Assembly (NCBI RefSeq): GCF_003217495.1
Contig: NZ_QJSW01000002.1
Coordinates: 108,198 to 172,197 of the forward strand
DNA length: 64,000 nt
Direction: 5' to 3'
Origin: Paenibacillus barcinonensis
GTDB taxonomy: Bacteria > Bacillota > Bacilli > Paenibacillales > Paenibacillaceae
Position numbers and translations under genes: made by a program. Shown one piece after another: positions 26,156-34,452 of the stretch; within the stretch, counting starts at the first letter, position 1, and every line of letters starts with the position of its first letter. The notes below the pieces were generated by a model. That model was not told the origin of the DNA and ran no database searches. It saw only the letters and a list, made by a program, of their open reading frames with translations.

Positions 26156-27724
26156 TTAGTTCGTTGCAGATGATGGTGTAACAAAATAATCAGCGTTAGC
26201 CAGACTTAGCTTGGGATCAGCAGCTTTTACGGGAAACATGGCTTCCGCTGTGCGGATCGCCTTTAACAAAGCTTTGGCTTTGTTCACCGTCTCTTCATAT
26301 TCCTTCTCAGGCACAGAATCCCATACAATTCCCGCTCCGGCCTGCACATACGCTTTTCCTTTTTTGAAAATAATCGTGCGAATCGTAATACATGCATCCA
26401 TGTTTCCCGAGAAGCCAAGGTAACCGATCGCTCCCGCGTACGCACCGCGTGCCTCTTTTTCCAGTTCCGCAATAATTTCCATCGCGCGCAGCTTCGGGGC
26501 ACCCGATACCGTTCCAGCTGGCAAACAGGAGAGGAATGCATCGAAGAAGTCCTTGTCTTCTCTCAATTCACCTGTAACGTTCGACACCATATGCATGACG
26601 TGAGAGTAGCGCTCAATCTCCATAAACATGTCACACTTCACACTGCCAAAAGTCGATACCCGGCCCAAATCATTTCTTCCCAGATCAACCAGCATGAGAT
26701 GTTCTGCACGCTCCTTCTCATCCTGTAGCAAGTCTGAAGCAAGCGCACGATCTTCGGCCTCTGTGGCTCCCCTAGGACGTGTACCTGCGATCGGTCGGGT
26801 CTCTACACGATTGCCATCCACCTTCACCAGCGCCTCTGGCGACGTTCCTACGATAATCTCATCATCCATTTTCAAATAATACATATAAGGCGACGGGTTC
26901 AACGTCCGCAGTACACGATACACATGTAGAGGCGAGATTTCAGTATCAATGTGGAAGCGCTGAGACAGCACCACCTGAAAAATGTCTCCTGCACGGATAT
27001 ACTCTTTAGCCTGGTCCACATTGTTTATAAATTGTTCTTTCGTCAGATTGGAATGAATGTCTCCCAGCTCCACATCACCGGGGATTGAACGCGGATTCAG
27101 ATTCTCGCCTGGCCCCTGCTGTTGCAAACGCTCTGCCGCTAGTTCAAGCTTCTCGGAGGTAGCTTCGTATGCCTGACGAATCTCTTCATCCGTTGCCCCA
27201 TCCTTGACATGTACATTGCCCACAAGCAGCATGTGCTGCTTCACATGGTCAAACACAACGATCTGGTCACAGAACATAAACCGAATGTCATCCATCTTCA
27301 GATCATCCAGCGCATGAGCCGGCAGCTTCTCATAATATTGCAGCAGATCGTATCCAAAGAATCCAATCGCACCCCCGGTAAACGGAGGAAGGTCATCCTG
27401 CTTGGGACTCCGATATTTGCGAAGCAGCGCTTTGAGCTCTTCGATCGGCTTGCCTGGCAATTCGCGAGTCTCTCCCGCTTCCTCTACGACGATGCGTCCT
27501 TTCTTGCCTGAGATCATCAGGAACGGATCTGTACCGATGAAGGAGTATCTGGCCCATTGAATGCCTCCCTCTACACTTTCGAGCAGGAATGCACGGTCAT
27601 TATCCGCATAACGTCGGAATATACGAATTGGAGTCTCCATATCAGCCAAAATTCGTTTGACAACCGGAATCAGATTATATTCACTTGCCATTTTCAGTAC
27701 CTGATTAACATTTGGCGTTATCAT
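26156..27724 (-). CDS. trpE: Anthranilate synthase component I
   Basis: Converts chorismate to anthranilate using ammonia delivered by a TrpG/PabA glutaminase. The 522 residues include the N-terminal tryptophan-feedback motif (FLLESVEGG...YSF) and the chorismate-binding core with IAGTRPRG, DLGRNDLGRV and LPAGTVSGAPK. No trpG lies in this operon; as in B. subtilis the glutaminase is presumably shared with folate synthesis elsewhere. The ATG at 27724 has AAGGGA upstream. It is preceded by a leader of over 500 nt with a TRAP site. Confidence 0.97.
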   Translation of the reverse strand: MITPNVNQVLKMASEYNLIPVVKRILADMETPIRIFRRYADNDRAFLLESVEGGIQWARYSFIGTDPFLMISGKKGRIVVEEAGETRELPGKPIEELKALLRKYRSPKQDDLPPFTGGAIGFFGYDLLQYYEKLPAHALDDLKMDDIRFMFCDQIVVFDHVKQHMLLVGNVHVKDGATDEEIRQAYEATSEKLELAAERLQQQGPGENLNPRSIPGDVELGDIHSNLTKEQFINNVDQAKEYIRAGDIFQVVLSQRFHIDTEISPLHVYRVLRTLNPSPYMYYLKMDDEIIVGTSPEALVKVDGNRVETRPIAGTRPRGATEAEDRALASDLLQDEKERAEHLMLVDLGRNDLGRVSTFGSVKCDMFMEIERYSHVMHMVSNVTGELREDKDFFDAFLSCLPAGTVSGAPKLRAMEIIAELEKEARGAYAGAIGYLGFSGNMDACITIRTIIFKKGKAYVQAGAGIVWDSVPEKEYEETVNKAKALLKAIRTAEAMFPVKAADPKLSLANADYFVTPSSATN

Positions 27725-27814
27725 CAGATCACGTCCCTTCAGACTATTGTAATTTTTTCAGCTTTTTATTGTAACTTTTCTATTGATTTCAAGGTAGTAA
27801 ACCGTTATGACGAC

Positions 27815-27843
27815 AAAAAACCTCTACCATCAGGTAGAGGTTT
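27815..27843 (-). terminator. Intrinsic terminator in the trpE leader (candidate attenuator)
   Basis: Perfect 8-bp stem CCTCTACC/GGTAGAGG, extended by A-T pairs, with a 4-nt loop and TTTTTT, about 90 bases before trpE. It is the only clear intrinsic terminator between the trpE promoter and the gene, so it is the candidate for TRAP-dependent attenuation. It could also simply end the aroH transcript. Confidence 0.85.
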
Positions 27844-28186
27844 GATTTAATAAGCTGTATTCAGGCATGCTGCTTCATAAATAACAAGTCCCTATACTTC
27901 TACTAAAGGATGAATATCAGGCTACCGATCCATGGACTCATGTTATGACATGGCCTCAGATATGTTATAGAGAGAACATAGGCTTGATAACATTTCGCTT
28001 ACCATCATCTTGACGAGTACAAACAACGGCCTGATGAGGGTATACATATGTGAAATGTCACTCCAACGATATGTGAATAAACAATGTCCTCTGACATGTC
28101 TACTCTCTCTTCCTGTACTTCTCCTTAGCACGACGTACCGTGAATGCGTTGACCGATTTCAGATGCATCGGCTACCAAACACTGGA

Positions 28187-28243
28187 CTCTGCTATATACT
28201 CAACTATACTCAGCTGTCCTCAGCTCAATCTCAAGCTCTACTC
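28187..28243 (-). promoter_or_regulatory. TRAP (MtrB) binding site, eleven NAG triplets
   Basis: On the minus strand the triplets are GAG x5, CAG, GAG, TAG, GAG, TAG, GAG, with spacers of 2, 3, 3, 2, 2, 2, 2, 2, 4 and 2 nt. Ten of the eleven are (G/U)AG. TRAP is an 11-mer ring that binds eleven such triplets in B. subtilis trp leaders. The site begins only about 5 nt after the likely transcription start. mtrB is in the same window. The registration was made by eye. Confidence 0.9.
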
Positions 28244-28254
28244 AACTGTTTCTC

Positions 28255-28283
28255 ACTATACATGATATTTGTCGGTTTGACAA
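28255..28283 (-). promoter_or_regulatory. Internal SigA-type promoter of trpEDCFBA-hisC-tyrA
   Basis: TTGTCA, 17-bp spacer ending in TG (extended -10), then TATAGT, starting 20 bases past the aroH stop codon. The expected start site is near 28248, directly in front of the TRAP triplets. Confidence 0.82.
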
Positions 28284-28302
28284 CCATTACCGTTCAAGAA
28301 GC

Positions 28303-28671
28303 TTATCGTGCAGCGAGATCAGGGCGTAATGCCTGCGCACCGTTCAGGTACACATGATGGATCTCGTTTTGTGCTTTGGTTGTATTCACATGCACCATAA
28401 AACGAATGCACTTCGCCAAGGCCCCCTCTACAGGTACCTCCAGTGCACACATCAGAGGTACAAGCTCCCAACCGTCCAGCTGACGAATCACCTTTGCGGG
28501 AAAAGCCGCATCCAGATCTCCTGTCATGGTGATCCATACACTGCAGATATCTTCCGGTACAATCTTGTTCCGGTCCACAATCTCCTGAAGCAGCACTGCC
28601 GTTTCCTTCAAAATCTCTTCTTCATTGTTTTGCGTGACTGTCGTCGCCCCGCGAATTCCCCGTGTAACCAT
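28303..28671 (-). CDS. aroH: Chorismate mutase, AroH type
   Basis: A monofunctional chorismate mutase of the trimeric AroH class, 122 residues. It rearranges chorismate to prephenate for phenylalanine and tyrosine. The N-terminal VTRGIRGATTV with the active-site Arg, and ALRPDL at the end, are diagnostic. The ATG at 28671 has GGGAG at proper distance; the frame to 28710 would run into aroB. It lies 4 bases after the aroB stop. Confidence 0.96.
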   Translation of the reverse strand: MVTRGIRGATTVTQNNEEEILKETAVLLQEIVDRNKIVPEDICSVWITMTGDLDAAFPAKVIRQLDGWELVPLMCALEVPVEGALAKCIRFMVHVNTTKAQNEIHHVYLNGAQALRPDLAAR

Positions 28672-28675
28672 TGCC

Positions 28676-29770
28676 TTATTCTCCCTTCCTGAGAAGCTCG
28701 ATAACCTCACGCACTACCGTCACCGGCACATCCTTCACGATTCGGGCTGCTCCAATCCGATCAGGAACAATAAAGACCATATGACCTTCACGGAACTTCT
28801 TGTCATGCATCATGGCTGCCATCAAAGCATCTGTACCAAGATGTGCAGGCAACGTTACCGGAAGGCGAAGCGAACGTAGCATACGCACTGTATCATCATA
28901 CAGGCCTGCTGCCGCTCCAAGCTTCTCTCCTAACAGGGCTGAACCTGCCATGCCAATCGAAATAGCTTCCCCATGCAGAAATTCACCATATCCGGCAATT
29001 GCTTCAATCGCATGTCCGATCGTATGTCCGAGGTTCAGGAGTGCACGTTCTCCGTTTTCGCGTTCATCGTTAGAAACAATCTCCGCTTTAATACCACACC
29101 CGCGTTCAAGACCGTAGCCCAGTGTATCCGGATCAAGCGCAAGCAGCGCCTCGGCATGCTCTTCACACCAGTGAGCGAAGGCCTCGTCACGAATCAGTCC
29201 ATGCTTGAGCATTTCAGATAAACCGGCTGATACATCTCTCGGTGGCAAAGATTGCAGTGTATCCACATCATAGAGCACAAGCTCCGGCTGGTGAAAAGCA
29301 CCGATCATATTTTTCGCGAGCGGATGATTTACTGCCACTTTACCTCCGACACTGCTGTCATGAGCAAGAATCGTCGTTGGAATCTGGACAAACTTGATGC
29401 CCCGCATATATGTAGCAGCCACAAAACCAGCCAAGTCACCGACGACCCCGCCCCCAAGAGCGAGGATCGCCGAGCTTCGGTCGAGCTTGCCTTCAATCGC
29501 TGCTGTCATCATATCCTGATATACGGCAAGTGATTTGGACGTTTCGCCAGCAGGAACGACCGCAGATACTACGGCATACCCGGCAGCACGCAGCGTCTGT
29601 TCCAATGCTGGCAAGTATTTTGGAGCCACATTTTCATCGGTGATGATCATCAACGGACTTTTTTTGGTTAAGCCATATTGTTCAAAAAACGATGGAGCTT
29701 GAGCCAGCAGACCGCTGCCAATCAGGATCGGATATGAGCGTTCCCCTAGCTGCACTGTCAACTGACGCAT
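28676..29770 (-). CDS. aroB: 3-dehydroquinate synthase
   Basis: The second shikimate-pathway enzyme, converting DAHP to dehydroquinate with NAD and a metal ion. GGGVVGDLAGFVAATYMRG, the DSSVGGKVAVNH motif and metal-binding histidines (LNLGHTIGHAIE) are present. The ATG at 29770 gives 364 residues and has GGAG 10 nt upstream. The longer frame to 29884 overlaps aroC and lacks family similarity. It starts one base after the aroC stop. Confidence 0.96.
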   Translation of the reverse strand: MRQLTVQLGERSYPILIGSGLLAQAPSFFEQYGLTKKSPLMIITDENVAPKYLPALEQTLRAAGYAVVSAVVPAGETSKSLAVYQDMMTAAIEGKLDRSSAILALGGGVVGDLAGFVAATYMRGIKFVQIPTTILAHDSSVGGKVAVNHPLAKNMIGAFHQPELVLYDVDTLQSLPPRDVSAGLSEMLKHGLIRDEAFAHWCEEHAEALLALDPDTLGYGLERGCGIKAEIVSNDERENGERALLNLGHTIGHAIEAIAGYGEFLHGEAISIGMAGSALLGEKLGAAAGLYDDTVRMLRSLRLPVTLPAHLGTDALMAAMMHDKKFREGHMVFIVPDRIGAARIVKDVPVTVVREVIELLRKGE

Positions 29771-29771
29771 A

Positions 29772-30941
29772 TTAGTAATTCTCCAATTGTGCCTGGTAGC
29801 TTGCGAAATTCGCCCGGATCTCTTCCATGGAATCCCCACCGAATTTCTCCAGGAATGCCTTGGCAACTTCCCATGCAACGACATGCTCCATCACAACGCT
29901 GGCTGCCGGAACTGCACATGCATCAGAACGTTCAACCTGAGCTGTAAAGGCTTCTTTCGTATCAATGTCCACACTTTGCAGCGGTTTGTACAACGTTGGG
30001 ATAGGCTTCATGACCCCGCGCACAACGACCGGCATGCCATTAGTCATACCGCCCTCGAATCCGCCCAGACGGTTCGTTGCACGGTGGTAACCACGTTCTT
30101 CACTGTACAGAATTTCATCATGAACCTGTGAACCGCGGATCGTACCAGCTTCAAAGCCGATCCCGATTTCCACACCTTTAAATGCATTAATCGACATTAC
30201 ACCCTGAGCGATACGTGCATCCAGCTTACGATCGTACTGTACGTGACTTCCCAAGCCGACAGGAACACCTTCCACGATACATTCCACGATCCCGCCGATG
30301 GAATCACCTTCTTGCTTGATCTGATCGATGTAGGCTTCCATCTTTTTCTCTGTCTCGGCATCAGTCACACGAACGGATGAAGCCTCGGTCACAGCAATCA
30401 GTTCGTCAATTGGCATCTCCTGATAAGGCGCTTCAATCTCCCCGATGCGAATAACACGTCCTGCCACTTTAATGCCAAACTCTGCGAGGAACTGACGTGC
30501 GATGGCCCCACATGCCACACGTACCGTTGTCTCACGTGCACTGGAGCGCTCCAGAACGTTACGCAGATCTTTATGATTGTACTTCAAGCCACCATTCAGA
30601 TCAGCATGTCCAGGACGCGGACGATGTACTCGGCGCTTCTCCTCATCGCTGCCCTCGATCGGCTCAATGTTCATAATATTCTGCCAATGCTTCCAGTCAT
30701 TATTTTGAACAACGAGCGCTACCGGCGCACCTGTCGTATATCCGTGACGAATTCCGCCAACAAAATTGGCCTGGTCCTTCTCAATCTGCATCCGGCGTCC
30801 ACGACCATATCCCTTTTGGCGGCGGTGAAGCTGGAAGTTCAATTCTTCAAAATCAATATTCAGGTTACTTGGCAATCCTTCAATAATTGCGGTCAATTGG
30901 GGTCCGTGCGTTTCCCCTGCGGTTAAATAGCGTAAACTCAT
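29772..30941 (-). CDS. aroC: Chorismate synthase
   Basis: Makes chorismate from EPSP in an FMN-dependent reaction, the last common aromatic step (called aroF in older B. subtilis literature). The 389 residues include [10 protein letters not shown] at the start, [13 protein letters not shown], the SSARETT segment and the GIEIG/GSQVHDE region. The ATG at 30941 follows AAAGGGGG. It is the first gene of aroC-aroB-aroH, with a consensus promoter at 31004-31032. Confidence 0.97.
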   Translation of the reverse strand: MSLRYLTAGETHGPQLTAIIEGLPSNLNIDFEELNFQLHRRQKGYGRGRRMQIEKDQANFVGGIRHGYTTGAPVALVVQNNDWKHWQNIMNIEPIEGSDEEKRRVHRPRPGHADLNGGLKYNHKDLRNVLERSSARETTVRVACGAIARQFLAEFGIKVAGRVIRIGEIEAPYQEMPIDELIAVTEASSVRVTDAETEKKMEAYIDQIKQEGDSIGGIVECIVEGVPVGLGSHVQYDRKLDARIAQGVMSINAFKGVEIGIGFEAGTIRGSQVHDEILYSEERGYHRATNRLGGFEGGMTNGMPVVVRGVMKPIPTLYKPLQSVDIDTKEAFTAQVERSDACAVPAASVVMEHVVAWEVAKAFLEKFGGDSMEEIRANFASYQAQLENY

Positions 30942-31003
30942 AATACGTTCCCCCTTTAAACTGTTAAACTTCACATTGCTAAAATCCCATAATTTCTTTG
31001 CTT

Positions 31004-31032
31004 ATTATAGTATAGCTGACCCGCTTTGACAA
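31004..31032 (-). promoter_or_regulatory. SigA promoter of aroC-aroB-aroH
   Basis: TTGTCA, 17-bp spacer, TATAAT on the minus strand, about 65 bases before aroC. It lies after the terminator-like hairpin of cheR, so the aro genes can be transcribed independently of the genes upstream. Confidence 0.88.
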
Positions 31033-31053
31033 GAAAGTCGCCTTTTCTTATGC

Positions 31054-31095
31054 AAACAACCGCCCGAGCACATCTTCATGCACCTCAGGCGGTTG
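31054..31095 (-). terminator. Terminator-like hairpin after cheR
   Basis: AACCGCC and GGCGGTT form a 7-bp stem with internal pairing, followed by GTTTGC, a weak T tract, 14 bases past the cheR stop. Probably a partial terminator. Confidence 0.55.
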
Positions 31096-31108
31096 ATCTT
31101 ATGTTGAT

Positions 31109-31900
31109 TTATTTTTTCCGATAGAAAAACGTCTCTGCCGTCTCCAGTCCATATTGTCCTGGGGAGAAGATCTGCTCTGTACTACCTACGAACAGCATGC
31201 CACCCGGACGCAGACTTGCTGCAAATTTGTGATACAACAGATTTTTGGCTTCCTCGGTAAAATAAATCATGACATTCCGGCAGACAATCAGATCATATCC
31301 ATCATCAAAACGATCCACCAGCAAATTCTGTTTCTTAAAGTTAATTGAACTTTTCAGTTTCTCATCAATGCGGTACATCATGCCATCCTGCTTGAAATAA
31401 CGGCTTGCTGTTTCAGGAGGCACATCCTTCAGCGAACGCTCCATATAACGGCCTTCCTTGGCCTTTGCAAGCGCTCCTTCATCCAGGTCACTTGCCGTAA
31501 TGGAACTTTCTCTCAGGATGCCCATCGTATCGAGAATCATCGCAATGGTGTATGGCTCCTCACCTGTAGAACAGGCGGCACTCCACACCTTAACCTTGCG
31601 TTTGGACCCTACCAGTTCAGGCAGAATCTCATCACGTAACACTTCCCAGCGGTTCGGGTTTCGCCAGAACTCTGAGACGTTAATGGTCATACGATCAAGA
31701 AACTCATAAAATAACGATTTGTCCTTCTGCATCGCATCAAAAAAGACGGCAAAGGTATTAAATCCGTTTTTATTACGAAGTGTGGTCAGCCGTCTTTTCA
31801 TCTGACCTTCCTTGTATTGAGCAAGATCAATGCCTGTGCTCTCTTTCACTTTACGAATGAATCCGGTATAATCCGGGTCTAGTTGTTCTTGCTCCAGCAT
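31109..31900 (-). CDS. cheR: Chemotaxis protein methyltransferase
   Basis: A 263-residue SAM-dependent enzyme that methylates glutamates of chemoreceptors. An N-terminal helical CheR domain (DYTGFIRKVKESTGIDL) is followed by the methyltransferase core with WSAACSTGEEPYTIAM (SAM site) and VCRNVMIYFTEE. It lies between ndk and aroC exactly as in B. subtilis, apart from the rest of the chemotaxis genes. A complete, ordinary gene. Confidence 0.96.
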   Translation of the reverse strand: MLEQEQLDPDYTGFIRKVKESTGIDLAQYKEGQMKRRLTTLRNKNGFNTFAVFFDAMQKDKSLFYEFLDRMTINVSEFWRNPNRWEVLRDEILPELVGSKRKVKVWSAACSTGEEPYTIAMILDTMGILRESSITASDLDEGALAKAKEGRYMERSLKDVPPETASRYFKQDGMMYRIDEKLKSSINFKKQNLLVDRFDDGYDLIVCRNVMIYFTEEAKNLLYHKFAASLRPGGMLFVGSTEQIFSPGQYGLETAETFFYRKK

Positions 31901-31924
31901 CGTATATCACCCTTTGGCTAATAA

Positions 31925-32368
31925 TTACAACCAGGCTGCGATGCTCTTCTCATAACTTACCAGCTCATCAGGACTGAAAAAATTGGCGGCTTCACGAGTT
32001 GCACTTTCCGGCGAGTCTGCCCCGTGAATGAGATTATGCGGTGTATGGCTGGCGAAATCTCCACGAATTGTGCCTGGAGCCGCTTCCTTTACATTCGTTT
32101 TACCAATGACAATACGTGCAAGCGCCACAACATCGTCACCTTCCCATACCATGGCAAATACAGGTCCAGACGTAATAAAACGAACCAGTTCATCAAAGAA
32201 AGGCTTGCCCTCATGCTCGGCATAATGACGCTTGGCCTGTTCTTGTGTCATCTGTACCAGTTTCCCTGCCACCAGCTTAAATCCTTTGTCTTCCAGACGG
32301 CTGATAATACGGCCGATCAAACCACGCTGCACACCATCCGGTTTCACCATCAAAAATGTACGATCCAT
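31925..32368 (-). CDS. ndk: Nucleoside diphosphate kinase
   Basis: Transfers the gamma-phosphate between nucleoside tri- and diphosphates through a phospho-histidine. The 147-residue protein has [13 protein letters not shown] at the start and the catalytic His in [12 protein letters not shown]. The ATG at 32368 follows GAGGAGTG; the frame to 32386 is less likely. It is preceded by its own promoter candidate and sits between hepT and cheR, as in B. subtilis. Confidence 0.97.
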   Translation of the reverse strand: MDRTFLMVKPDGVQRGLIGRIISRLEDKGFKLVAGKLVQMTQEQAKRHYAEHEGKPFFDELVRFITSGPVFAMVWEGDDVVALARIVIGKTNVKEAAPGTIRGDFASHTPHNLIHGADSPESATREAANFFSPDELVSYEKSIAAWL

Positions 32369-32428
32369 TGCCAGTTCACTCCTCACTCACGGTTCAAAGT
32401 TAATCACTATGTAAACGCAATCCCTTTG

Positions 32429-32458
32429 ATTGTAACATACAAGTCCAATTCCTCCCAA
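32429..32458 (-). promoter_or_regulatory. Candidate ndk promoter with inverted repeat over the -35
   Basis: TTGGGA, 18-bp spacer ending in TGT and TACAAT (extended -10). A perfect 8-bp inverted repeat (AATTCCTC...GAGGAATT, 32447-32467) overlaps the -35 and could be an operator or the 3' hairpin of hepT. Confidence 0.55.
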
Positions 32459-32565
32459 TGAGGAATTTCACAATGATATGTTACATGTGAGAAATGATTA
32501 ACGAGCAGACTGGACACATAACGGTGACTATATGTCGCAAACTTCAAGCGATAGTGGCTGCAAAA

Positions 32566-33540
32566 TCAATGTGTACGCTTAACGACAAAATGAGCAATAT
32601 CACGCAGGTTTTTGGTGGTCTTGATGTTAGGCAGCTGATCGAGAGCATCGAGCGCTTTCTTCATATATCGGTCAGCCAGGGCTTCCGCTTTAGCAATTCC
32701 TTGACTTTGGCGAATCATTCCTATGGCATCCGATGCGCTGGCCCTGCCCTCCTCATGATGCACACGGGAGATTTCCTTGAGCAGCGGCTCACGCAGATGC
32801 TCTTCTTCGAGCGCATATAATACGGGAAGTGTGATGTTGCCTTGTTTCATATCACTACCTGGAGGCTTGCCAAGCTGCTTCTCCGTACCGACCAGGTCGA
32901 GCACATCATCCTGAATCTGAAAAGCCATGCCGACATTATATCCGTAAGTGTACAGCAAGGACGAAATATGTTCAGGCGCACGTGTAGCCAGTGCACCGAG
33001 CTGGCAGCTAACCGCAATAAGCAGTGCTGTTTTACGGCGAATTCGAAGCAGATAGTTGCGCACACTCTGTCCGGTGTTGAAGAAGTCACGAATCTGTTCC
33101 ATTTCACCAATCGACATCTGAACCATCGCTTTGGCAAGAATGCGATGAATAGCTGGCTCAGACAGCCCCGCTGTCATCTCCAGAGCCTTGCCATAGATGT
33201 AATCCCCTGTGTACATCGCAATGCGATTATCCCATTTGGACTTGACCGTTGGTTTGCCCCTGCGTGTCTCTGCATTATCAATAACATCATCATGAACGAG
33301 GGATGCCGAATGGATCAGTTCCAGTGGAACAGCAATAAGCTTCAAGCGCTCAATATCGTATGTACCAAACTTGCCGCCTAATAACACAAAAACAGGCCGC
33401 AGCCGCTTCCCTCCTGCCTTAAGCAGATGAAGTGAAGTTTCACTTAGCAGCTTTTGTTCGCCTTGAACACTGCGGTACAATTCTTTTTCAATGTAATCCA
33501 TGTCCTTTTTTAACAATCCGAAAATGTCCAATAGTTTCAT
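32566..33540 (-). CDS. hepT: Heptaprenyl diphosphate synthase component II
   Basis: The catalytic subunit of the two-component long-chain prenyl diphosphate synthase that makes the menaquinone side chain. Both aspartate-rich motifs are present: LVHDDVIDNAE in the first third and QIQDDVLDL in the last third. GGKRLRP precedes the first. The 324-residue length fits. Its partner hepS is at 36055-36921. The ATG forms an ATGA overlap with a 14-codon upstream reading frame. Confidence 0.95.
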   Translation of the reverse strand: MKLLDIFGLLKKDMDYIEKELYRSVQGEQKLLSETSLHLLKAGGKRLRPVFVLLGGKFGTYDIERLKLIAVPLELIHSASLVHDDVIDNAETRRGKPTVKSKWDNRIAMYTGDYIYGKALEMTAGLSEPAIHRILAKAMVQMSIGEMEQIRDFFNTGQSVRNYLLRIRRKTALLIAVSCQLGALATRAPEHISSLLYTYGYNVGMAFQIQDDVLDLVGTEKQLGKPPGSDMKQGNITLPVLYALEEEHLREPLLKEISRVHHEEGRASASDAIGMIRQSQGIAKAEALADRYMKKALDALDQLPNIKTTKNLRDIAHFVVKRTH

Positions 33541-33581
33541 TCGTTCACCCGTATCAGCGTATTGTCATTCCAAAATTCCAT
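33537..33581 (-). CDS. Possible 14-residue leader cistron before hepT
   Basis: MEFWNDNTLIRVNE is preceded by a strong GGAGGGGAAGG ribosome-binding site, and its TGA overlaps the hepT ATG (ATGA). It could couple hepT translation to the better upstream site. hepT also has a weak GGGTGA of its own. There is no protein-level evidence, so this is a suggestion from layout only. Confidence 0.35.
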   Translation of the reverse strand: MEFWNDNTLIRVNE

Positions 33582-33598
33582 GCTTACCTTCCCCTCCA

Positions 33599-33639
33599 GC
33601 AAGCCGGGCCCTGCAGGTTAATCGTTCACCCCGGCTTGC
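33599..33639 (-). promoter_or_regulatory. Strong hairpin upstream of hepT
   Basis: A perfect 10-bp GC-rich stem (GCAAGCCGGG/CCCGGCTTGC) with a 21-nt loop directly abuts the ribosome-binding site of the 14-codon frame. It has no T run, so it is not a standard terminator. The remainder of the 290-base gap between ubiX and hepT (33582-33831) holds a second, smaller GC stem near 33757-33775 and no gene. Confidence 0.5.
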
Positions 33640-33831
33640 CGTTCCTGCTTGTGTTCTTAAACACCACGACTAGTTCTGAATCATGTAAGTACAGAAGTTG
33701 CCGGAGCATGGGTCAAGGCTGTGGCTGCTATATGCGACCATCAGCACTCACCGACACCCCGGGAGTCGGGGGATTCTGCCACCAAGCAGCTCCATTCTGC
33801 CAAAGCTCAACAGACCAGAACGCTTGGCACA

Positions 33832-34452
33832 TCATCCCCGTTCGTCCGGCTCTCCCCATCTTTTGAACAATTGATGCGGAATACGCAAACTGTCCAGCAC
33901 TTTCCCCACGAGGAACATGATCAAATCGTCCATCGTCTGAGGTTTGTAATAAAAAGCTGGCATAGCCGGTATCATTCGAACACCAAGACGTGAGAGCTTC
34001 AGCATATTTTCCAGATGAATAGCATGCAGGGGCGTCTCACGCGGTACAAGAATTAACGTTCTGCCTTCTTTCATCATAACATCTGCGGCACGCGACATCA
34101 GATTGTCCGAAGACCCGTTCGAGATAGACGAAAGAGTGCCCATCGAGCAAGGCATGATAATCATGCCTTCAGCCAGATAGGAGCCGCTTGCAATAGAAGC
34201 ACCGATGTCACTCACAGGATGATAGACCAGAGTTCCGGCACGATGACCGAATTGCTCTCGTAACACATCCTCCCGATTCGTCACGTCCCAATCCATTTCT
34301 TCTTTCAACACACGCCAGCCTGCATTGGAGATAACCAAATGAACGGTATACTCCAGATCAAGCAGCGTTTCAATCAAACGAATACCATATATACTGCCGC
34401 TTGCCCCGGTAATTCCGACAACAAGTCGTTTATTCTCCGGCTGTTGCATCAT
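33832..34452 (-). CDS. ubiX: UbiX-family flavin prenyltransferase
   Basis: A 206-residue flavoprotein that prenylates FMN to the cofactor used by UbiD-type decarboxylases. The GITGASGSIYGIRL motif at the N-terminus and the MPCSMGTLSSI segment are typical. It overlaps the prenyltransferase gene upstream by one base (TAATG). In a menaquinone gene cluster it fits the late steps of the futalosine pathway, in which a UbiA-, UbiD- and UbiX-type set replaces MenA. No ubiD is in this window. Confidence 0.9.
   Translation of the reverse strand: MMQQPENKRLVVGITGASGSIYGIRLIETLLDLEYTVHLVISNAGWRVLKEEMDWDVTNREDVLREQFGHRAGTLVYHPVSDIGASIASGSYLAEGMIIMPCSMGTLSSISNGSSDNLMSRAADVMMKEGRTLILVPRETPLHAIHLENMLKLSRLGVRMIPAMPAFYYKPQTMDDLIMFLVGKVLDSLRIPHQLFKRWGEPDERG

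Larger units (their letters stand above)
27725..28302 (-). promoter_or_regulatory. trpE leader region
   Basis: The 578 bases between aroH and trpE contain an internal promoter (28255-28283), the 11-triplet TRAP site (28187-28243) and about 340 nt with scattered short stems. A second, irregular cluster of AG-containing triplets lies near 28085-28125, and the terminator is at 27815-27843. A 31-codon open frame starting near 28098 (MSEDIVYSHIV) has a plausible ribosome-binding site but no tryptophan codons, so it does not look like an attenuator peptide. Confidence 0.8.

Noticed and set aside
27943..28131. 62-codon minus-strand frame in the trpE leader as a leader peptide
   Set aside because: It has one Trp codon only and no cluster of regulatory codons; TRAP triplets explain the control better.
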